Origin: CAWDJT01 sp963828705
GTDB lineage: Bacteria; Desulfobacterota; Syntrophobacteria; Syntrophobacterales; Syntrophobacteraceae
Direction of reading: 5' to 3'
NCBI GenBank assembly: GCA_963828705.1
Contig: CAWHGA010000025.1
Span: 70,534-134,533, forward strand
Length of the DNA: 64,000 nt
Position 1 is the first letter of the stretch. The number at the start of each line of letters is the position of its first letter. Below the pieces are notes generated by a model that made no database searches, was not told the DNA's origin, and saw only the letters and a program-made list of their open reading frames with translations. Both the position numbers and the translations under genes were made by a program. This document shows positions 55,155 to 64,000 of this stretch, in pieces.

Positions 55155-58100
55155 ATGGAAAGACCCCAGGGAGTTGGTTGGTGCTCAGGGCTGATAGTCG
55201 CGCTGTTTCTCGTCAACATCACGGTGTGTGCCCATGCAGCAACCACGTCAGGGATGCTCACCCATGATGAAACCTGGTCCGGCACTGTGGTTTTGACTGG
55301 GGATGTCACCGTTCCCGAGGAGTTCACCCTCACCATCGAACCCGGTACCATCCTGCGATTTGTCCCAGGTAGTGACGACCAAGGGAATGGGCTGGACCCC
55401 AACTCGCCCGAGTTGATCGTCAACGGGTCGCTGGTGGCCATCGGGACAGCCGAACGGCCCATCGTGTTTACCTCGTCTCCGACAAACCCGGCCAAAGGCA
55501 ACTGGCAGGGGATTAGGGCGTTTACCAATGGCGGCACGGTGGCGGTGGCGCTTTCCCACTGTATCGTGGAATACGCCGTGAACGCTCTCACAGTCGCCGC
55601 CAACGGCGGCAGCGCCACGGTGAATGTCTCCCACTGCATCTTCCGGCACAATTCCCGAGATGGCTTCTCGGTAGGCGGGGAAAATGGCGCGGTGGTGGTG
55701 CTGGACTTGAATGGGACTCGCATCACCGACAGCAGTGGTCGCGGGGTCTATGCCTACATCTTGGGGGAGACCAGCGAACTGCGCGGCTCCATCACCGGCA
55801 ATGAAGTGGACCACAGCGGCACCATGGGGATCTACAGCTATAGCTATCTCTATGCCAGGGTTGATCTGGACTTTGCCGACAATGCCGTACACCACAACGG
55901 CCAGTACGGCATCTACGTGGATTCGAGCGGCGCTTACCCGGAGCCGGAAACACCGATTCGTACCCTCGCACGCTATCAGGTCAGAAACAACGTGGTTTCT
56001 GCCAACGGCGATTCTGGGATCTACGGTGCGATGGGACGCAGCGACATGAAACTAGACGTCATCGGCAATGAAGTCTACCAGAATGGGCAGGGTATCAAGA
56101 CCTTTGCACAGTGTTGGTACGGGACATATTCGTTGGTGCTGCTGGTTTCCATGAATGACATCCACGACAACAGCGCTGAAGGTTTGAGCATTTCTGGCTA
56201 TGAAGGTGACAATGCCTATTCGGTCCCCCAAGTTATCGGCAATCGCATCTATCGGAACGGCAATGCGGGGATCTATCACTCCATTGCCTACGGATCTATG
56301 GGGCCGACGGTCACCATGAACCGGGTCTTTGACAATGGCAACTGGGGTTTCTACTCCGATTCTGACGCCAAACTCCTTTTCAACGAAGTGCGCGACAACG
56401 CACAAGGTGGGGTGTACACGCGGTCTTACGGCAGTGCAGCGGCCGCCTTCAACAACCTGCACCTCAACGGCGGCGATTACGATCTTCAGCAAAACGGCTA
56501 CAGTAGGATCCGCGCCCATTACAACTACTGGGGGGATGCCACTACCGTTGAGATGGAAACCGGTTCCAATCCAAAGAACATCTCTCGGATTTATGACCTC
56601 TACGATGAGAGTTATTTCGGGCCTGTGGATTATTCCCATTGGCTCACGGCTCCGGTGGAACTGCCCACTTCGCTCCATTCCCGCATTACCAGCCCGACCG
56701 ATGGCAGCGTGTTCCATGTGGACAAGGTCCGCATTCAGGGGGTGGCGGTGGCGCCCAACAGCGTGGCGCGTGTCGAAGTCAGCCCCGATGGCGGTGCCCA
56801 CTGGTTTGCTGCCGAAGGCACTGAATTCTGGAGTTATGAAGGGCACGCACCAGGTGAAGGCCGCTACACTATTTTGTCTCGCGTAATCGATCCCCAGGGG
56901 CAGACGGAAACCCCTGGTGCCGGCATTACGGTTGTCATCGACCCAACCCTGCCCACCACGTCCGGAACCTTGACCCATAACGAGACCTGGTCGGGCACCA
57001 TCAAGGTCCTTGGGGATGTGATCGTGCCAGCCGGCATCACATTGACCATCCTGCCGGGCACCACGGCCCTATTCGCACCGGCTTCCGGCGGTGCTTCCGG
57101 GTCGACCTCCGCATACGGGTTTATCGTTTCCGGCTCGCTGGTGGCCACGGGGACCGCCGGTAGCCCGATCGTTTTCGGTTCCTCCTCAGCCTGCCCGACA
57201 CCAGCTGATTGGGGAGGACTGCGGATAGTGGCCGCTGCCGCCGACGCTTCGGTGCTGCTGGCCCACTGCACCATTCAGTATGCGAACATCGGGTTGTCGG
57301 TAAAGGCCGATGGCTACAACGTTCACCTGGATATCTCCGATTGCCTGGTGCAACAGATCGCGGGGACCGGTGTCTATCTGGAGGGAGTCAATGGCGGCAG
57401 GCTGGACGGCAGTCTCCACCACAATGAAATCCGTCAAACGGGTGCAGCCGGACTGCACGTTCTTACCGACCAGGATGCCGCCGCAACCCTGGCGATTACT
57501 CAAAATAACATCCATGACAACAGCGGTTACGGGATACTGGCCAGAGCGCAAACCTGTCTCTCCAATGCGTCCCGCCTGGAACTAGCAGGCAACACCATTG
57601 CCAACGCCTACAACGGGATCGAAATCCAGTCCGACAACGGTCGACTCCATGCCGATGTGATCGGCAATGAGATCCAAGGGTGCTGGGCCGGGATCGTGGC
57701 ATCAAGCGCCGGGTCTGCTTCCAATCCGCCCCTTTCGGTCATCATGACGCGCAACCATGTCCATGATAACCGTGAAAAAGGGATTTACTGTTACAGTGAT
57801 GCATCGGCCGGTTTCTATCCGGCAATTGTGGCCAATCAAATCGAGCGCTGCGGCTATTATGGCGGCATCCGTTGTTCACGCAACGCCACCGGCAATTCCC
57901 TGCTCCTGCCGTTACTCGCCTTCAATACCGTGATCGCGAACGCCAGCTACACTTCCGAGTGGGCGATCTATTCCCAGGCAAACCCCGCGGCCAAGGTTTT
58001 CTGGAACAACCTCAACAACCAGCGCAGCGTATACAATGACTCCGGCGGCCCGGTCGATGTCCAGCTCAACTACTGGGGGCCCCAAGTCTCTACCGAAATG

Positions 58101-61100
58101 GCTGCCAGTGGTGGTTATCGAAACATCACCAGCATCTATGATTTTTACGACGACAACAGCAAGGGCCTGGTCAACTATAGAAACTGGCGCACGGCCCAAA
58201 TCGACACGACCGCGCCGCTCCTTGCCCGCATTACTTCGCCTGCTGTGGATCAGAACGATCACGGAAGGGACCATCCGCATCGAAGGGGTGGCTTATGCCG
58301 AAGCCGGCATTGACCGTGTGGAAGTCAGCCTGGATGGCGGCGGCACCTGGCTCGAAGCCGCCAGCGATGCGCGTTTCCCCGGCAAGACCCTGTGGATCTA
58401 CACCACGGCCAGGCTCACGTCGGGGAGCTATCAACTGCTGTGTCGAGTGATTGATCGCAACGACCAACTGGCCAGTACGCCGGTTCCCATCACCGTGACC
58501 GTCCAGCCGCCAGGCCCGACGACGGCGGGGAACTTGACCCACGACGAAACCTGGGCGGGGCTCATTCAGCTGCAAGGGGATGTAACTGTGCCCGAAGGAG
58601 TGACGCTGACCATCACCCCGGGTACTACCATCCGGTTACCGGCCATTACCGACATCATTCAGGGAGGGTTTGACAGCACCAGATCGGAACTGATCATCAA
58701 CGGCGCACTCAGTGCCGAAGGGACCCAACAACAGCCCATTGTGTTCACTTCCGGCGCTGCGAGCCCGAAGAAGGGGGATTGGGGCGGCATTCGTGTGGCC
58801 GGCAGCTTGCGGCTTAGGTATGCAACCATCGAATATGCCTCGCTTGGCATCCTCTACACGGGAAATGACCCAACTGATGAGCTGCTGATTGACCATTGCA
58901 CCATTCAGCATACTTCGGGAAATGGCGTCTATGTCTACGGCAACAGCAACAGCGATGTGTCGGCAACCATAGAAAACTCCACCATCACCGATAACAACAC
59001 CTCCGGCATCACCTGCCGCATGGCCGGCGTCAGCCGCACCATCAACGCAACAATCCGCGGCAACACGATTGCCCAAAACGGCAATCTGGGTCTCGGCTGT
59101 TATGCTGAAAGCAGCAACAACACCACGCCGCAGGTTCGTGCGGTCATTGCTCAAAACACCATCACCAATAACGGCAACACCGGTGTCTATTGCTTCGCTA
59201 AAGGGTGGCAATATGCCAGGATCGAGGCGAGTATCTCCGGCAACACCATCGACACCCATGCAACCGCGGGTATTGGGGCTTCGGCCAAGGACTATGGGCA
59301 ACTGGCGCTGAACCTTGACGGCAACCTGATTCACCACTCGGGAACGGCGATTTCCCTCGACTACGCGAGTTCCGAATCGACTCTGACGGTCAGCAACAAT
59401 GTACTGCATACTGGCACTCAGGGGCTCAATATCAGCGGCACCTGGTTCAATCTGCGTCCCCAGATCCTGAATAACAGCATCCACCACCATTCCGGCAATG
59501 GCGCCACCATCGGCCAGAGTACCAGTGTCTATGAACTCATTCCGTACCTGGAAGGCAACCAGGTCTTCAGCAACGGCGGTGTCGGGGTGCGCCTCATCAG
59601 TACGAGTCCGGCCACGGTTGTCAACAATGGCCTGTATGGCAATTCCTCTTACGATCTGTACAACGATGGCGGCCAGCCTATCCATGCCCGCGGCAACTGG
59701 TGGGGGATCGACACCACGGCCCTGATGGATGTCGGCCCCAATCCGCAAAACATCCCGAAGATCTACGACCATTTTGATAGCGCCGGCAAGGGCCCGGTGG
59801 ATTACTCCAACTGGCTGCCCAATTACCAGATCCCCAGCCGCCCGGCGCTCAATGCAGTCACCTCGCCCACCAAGGCCGACTCTTTGGTCCTCACCGGCAG
59901 CAAGGATGTCGGCACGGCCATAGTTCTAAACGGCACCGAAGTGGTGGCGCTCGATACCTCCAGTACCTGGTCCTACCAAATGCCTCTGGCTGAAGGGACC
60001 AACCCCATCACCCTCCATGCCCGCAACATCGCCGGTCACGCCAGTGAAGTGCTGGTCGGGCAAATTGTGCGCGACACTATCGCTCCCCGGGTGTTGGTCA
60101 GCACTCCGGCCAATGGTGCGAACCTGCGCCGCGTCGTGGAATCCATCGACATTACCCTCAAGGAAGACACCACCCAGATCGACCCGGCGGCAACTCTTGC
60201 CGGGGCCACGGTACGTAACCACCTGGGCGCCGATATCCCCGGCCAGTGGCAGGTGCTGGCCAATCACGCCACCTTCACGCCGGATCTGCCCCTGACCGAG
60301 GACGGCACCTACACGGTCACCATCCACCCGACCGACATGCCGCTGGATAACACCCGCACGGAGATTTTCAGCTTCGCCATCGACATGACACCGCCGGCAG
60401 GGTTGACCTTGAATGAGGTCCAGAGCCCGACCCGCGCCAATCGCCAGATCCTGGCGGGCACCAAGGAACCAGGCAGTGCCGTTTGGCTGGATGCCATCCA
60501 GATTGTGACCATAAACGACTTGAGCGAATGGTCATTCAATCTGCCCTTGAGCGAAGGCACCAACACTCACCGGCTGTTCGCCCAGGATGCGGCGGGCAAT
60601 CGCAGTGCCGAGATCGTTTTTGCCATCATCCTGGACAGCCTGCCGCCGGTACTCCAGAGCACCGAACCAGTGAGTGGGACGTTTCTGACCGAAAGCCCGG
60701 CACGAGTGGCTTTCGCCTTTACCGATGCGACCACCGGGCTGGCGGCCGCACCCACCCTGGCGAGCGCCCGCCTGCGCAATGCGGCGGGTGATTCCATGGA
60801 CGGCAGCTGGTCGCTGGAAGGGACCGGGACCGTGGTGTTCACCCCGGCCGCAGCCTTGCCGCAGGGCACATATACCGCCAGCTTGCAGGCCCAGGACCTG
60901 GCCGGTAATCGCTATGACGCGGCGTTTTCCTTTACCTTCGACGTCACCCCGCCGCCGGCCCCCAGCCTCAATCCGGTGACAACCCCCAGCCGGCTCCCGT
61001 ACCAGACGCTTGCCGGCACCAAGGAAGCCTACAGCTCGATATGGATCAACGGCACCCAGGTGGTGCCGCCTAATGCCTCCACTAATTGGTCGTACACGGT

Positions 61101-64000
61101 GCGCCTGAGATCCGGCGATAACAGTCTGGAAATTCTTTGCCGGGACGCCGCCGGCAACCAGAGTCCAACGGTTGCTATCAACATCTTCTTCGATGACACC
61201 CCGCCGGTGCCTGTGTCCCAATTGCAGGCTTCAGGGAACGGCGACGGCACGAGTGTGCGGCTAAGCTGGAGCGGCTATCCGGAAGCGGGTCAGGGTGATA
61301 TCGTCAGCTACCGGGTCTATATGGCGGAGCACCCATTCACCACGGTGGCTAGCCTCACACCCCTCGCCACTGTTCCTGTCGGTACTTTCAGCTTCACCGT
61401 CACTTCACTCACTACCGGCAGCCGTTACTATTTTGCGGTGGTGGCGGTGGACCTCATGGACACCTTCATCGCCGCCGTCACCCCGGTTTCGGCGGTTCCT
61501 GCCGATACCCAGCCGCCGGAAGACATCGCCGGTTTGCGGGTGCAATCGTTTGCCGACAGCTTGCTTTTCTCCTGGAACCCGTCTGCCAACAGCTTGGGCG
61601 ATCTGGCCGGATACCGGGTGTACTTCAACGAGGCCCCCCAGGGAATCGATCTGCCCTCCAGCCAGACCAGCTTTGAAGCCAGCGGATTGTCTCCGGCTAC
61701 AGCCTACCCGCTGGTGGTCAAGGCGGTGGATACCACCGGCAACGAAAGCCCCGGCACGCGGCTGGCCGCCATCACCTGGCTGGACAATCCGGCCACGGTT
61801 ACCCCCGCGCCCCAGGGCGGCAAGGTGGATCTGGCCTGGTCGGCGTCCCAGCCAACGCCCTATGTGGACCATTACTCAGTCTACGTGAGTACCGCCGCCT
61901 TTTCGAGCGTCACCGGCATGACCCCACGGGTCACGGTCAAAGGCACCAGCGGCAGTGTGGCCGGGCTCACCAACGGCGTGACCTATTACTTTGCCGTCAC
62001 CGCGGTGAATCTATCGGGTGGTGAAAACCCGACCGTGACGGCCTACGCCGCCAGACCGCAAAGCGACCATGGCGGCCCGGCCATCAGCGATGTCCGGTTC
62101 AATAGCGTGGTATTGGGTGCATCGACCACCATCCAGGAACCGGGAACCTTTACCGCCACCGCCACCGACCCGTCGGGGGTCAGTCGAGTCGAATTCCGCC
62201 TTGACGGCACCCTGTTCCGCACCGACGCCAACGGTTCCAACCGTTATTCCGCTGCCTGGAACCCGGCGAGCGTCGCCGACGGCTCTCATAGTCTCACCCT
62301 CACCGCTTTCGACACCCTGGGAAATAGCAGCACCGCCACCTTTGGTCTGGAAGTGGCGCTGCGCATACCAGCGGCCCCGACCATTACGGCGCCGGCCACC
62401 GGGCTGCTGACCAACAAACCGGACATCATCGGTTTCCGGGCGCGCCGAAAAGAACACCGAAATCCTCATCTATGACAACAACGCGGTGGTAAGCAGCCCC
62501 AGCGCCGTGGATGCCGGCGGCAACTTCGCCATCCCGATAACCCTGGTGGAAGGCAGCAACCGGCTCGAAGCGACAGCCCGCAACCGCGCCGGCGAAAGCC
62601 CCAAATCTTCCGCCGTGACGGTAACGCTCGATTCCACCCTGCCCAGGGCCCCTACCAGTCTCGATGCCCAATCCAAACCGGGCGGCGCCATTCATTTGAG
62701 CTGGTATGCGCCGGTCCGACAGCGCCCTCAAAGGTTTCAACCTCTACCGGGCACCGCAGCCGTTTGCCAGTCCGGCCGAAGCGGTCAAAATAAACGGTGC
62801 GCCGCTCACCGTCACCTCCCTGGATGATCTCCCCACCGCGGACGGCACCTACACCTACCGGGTGACCGCGCTGGATTCGGCCGGAAACGAAAGTGAGGCG
62901 TCCAATGCCGCCACCGCCGTGTCCGATCGCACTGCGCCGCGGGCCGCTGAGTATCGTCTTCGAACCCCAGGGGGCCTTCGATCCGGTCACCGGCCGCACC
63001 GCCCCGGGGCTGGTCCAGGTGCGTCTGACGGTCAATGAAGCGCTCACCACCACACCGTTTTTGAGCCTCACTCCGCACGGCGGCGTGCCCATGCCGGTGG
63101 AACTCACCGCCGTGAGTCCGACCCAATACCAGGGGCTGCTGGTGATTACCGATACGACGCCATCGGGGACCGCCTATGCGGTCTTTTCCGCCCGCGATCT
63201 GGTGGGCAACCGCGGCACCGAAATCGATACCGGCAAGACGCTCGAAATCGACACCGCCGGGCCGGCCGTAAGCCGCCTGGAAATCCAACCCAAGGCCCCC
63301 ATCAAAAACGATCAGACCCAGCCGGTGACCGTTACCGTCACGGTGGGGCTGAGTGAAGCGAGCAAAGCGGGCAGCACCCCGGAAATGACCTGGACGCTCT
63401 CCAAGGCCGGCCGCACCCCGGTGGCCTTGTCCGGGCTGCAGAAGATCAGCCCGCAACCCGGGCAGGCCGAAAGCTGGCGGGGGGAACTCACCCTTCCGGC
63501 CGATGGCGGCTTGAGCGAAGTGGAGAACCTGAGTTTCACCTACCGCGGTCGCGATGATCTTGACAACATCAGCACCCGCATCCTGTGCGAGAACCGTTTC
63601 CAGGTCTATCAGGGCGATCTCCCGCCGCTGGAAGCCCCGATGGGGCTTACCGGCAAAGCGCTGCCCGCCGGGCGGATCAAGCTGAACTGGCAGCAGGTCG
63701 CGGCCGCGGTGGATTACCAGCTCTACCGGCGTGGGCCCGGGGAATCGGGGCTGACCGCCTAGTGCGAACTGGCGCGGCCGCTGGAATTTACCGACACCCC
63801 GCCGGCTGATGGCGATTACACCTACGCGGTGGCCAGCGTCCGCCAGGAAAACGGGCAGGAAGCGGTATCGGGGATGAGTGCGCCCAGGTCATGGTAACAT
63901 CCGATTCCATCCCGCCGGGTCCGCCCCGGAACTTGAGCCTCCAGCTCATCCCCCAGGGCATCAACACCGTCTGGCAGGCGCCGGTGGACGATCATCGTCG
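55155..64000 (+). CDS. giant secreted protein: three parallel beta-helix modules, then Ig-like and FN3 repeats (incomplete, several shifts)
   Basis: ATG after GAGGAAGAAC; signal peptide about 1-29 ('ITVCAHAATT'). Three modules begin 'THDETWSGTVVLTGDVTVP' (55260), 'THNETWSGTIKVLGDVIVP' (56974) and 'THDETWAGLIQLQGDVTVP' (58534). Each continues as a right-handed beta-helix rich in 'N.I..N...GI' and ends with a 'YWG' segment and 'IYD.YD...G.VDY.NW' (about 56.5, 58.1 and 59.7 kb). From 59.8 kb Ig-like repeats ('AGTKEPGSAVWLDAIQIVTI'), then FN3-like repeats ('YRVYMAEHPFTT') follow. Frames change near 58245, 62430, 62717, 62945 and 63885, and a TAG lies at 63760. More than 2,900 residues in the window; continues past the edge. 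Likely a surface adhesin or polysaccharide-active protein. Confidence 0.82.

Overview
The window is about 60% GC and reads as chromosomal DNA of a Desulfobacterota (former Deltaproteobacteria) anaerobe, probably a sulfate-reducing or syntrophic Syntrophobacterales-like organism. The basis is a group II/III-type nif operon with nifI1-nifI2 between nifH and nifD, formate-THF ligase next to folD, an acetyl-CoA hydrolase/transferase-GNAT fusion, and many large envelope proteins. The species assignment is inference.

Layout. 0-4 kb: 5' part of dnaN (minus strand), then fhs and folD (C1/folate branch). 4-12 kb: two coupled ArnT-like glycosyltransferases, an alpha/beta hydrolase, an HtrA-type periplasmic protease and gpmI. 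12-25 kb: nifH-nifI1-nifI2-nifD-nifK-[2Fe-2S] ferredoxin-nifE-nifN-nifB behind a sigma-54 promoter, two small genes, then the convergent activator nifA with its own sigma-54 promoter. 25-28.5 kb: mobA, mobB, an aldehyde dehydrogenase and a His-rich metal-binding protein. 28.5-36 kb: lgt, CoA-transferase/GNAT, a PD-(D/E)XK-like protein, two SPFH proteins and a flippase. 36-40.4 kb: mobile and accessory DNA, with an IS66-family element nested in a palindromic repeat and a decayed integron (integrase N-terminal fragment, structured site, two gene cassettes, one clear attC). 40.4-49.5 kb: a minus-strand envelope operon with a DUF4070-like radical SAM protein, two dynamin-like GTPases, a PLDc_N-like mini-protein and PpiD, plus a glycosyltransferase. 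50-53 kb: small accessory genes and debris. 52.9-64 kb: DUF1573-rhodanese protein, transglutaminase-like protein and a giant secreted protein with three parallel beta-helix modules followed by Ig-like and FN3 repeats, running off the window.

Two themes stand out. First, more than 30 genes' worth of reading frame is broken by single-base shifts that are almost all +1 in G/C-rich contexts. Removing one base restores full-length, normally conserved proteins, so I treat these as consensus errors unless reads show otherwise; they are densest in nif (about 20 in 9 kb). Second, the window is colonised by small palindromic repeats. One lies in frame inside nifN. Another, with 18-bp inverted ends and an 8-bp target duplication, splits what was an ATGA-coupled flippase-SPFH gene pair. 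A third family has been hit by IS66.

No tRNA, rRNA or CRISPR array was seen.
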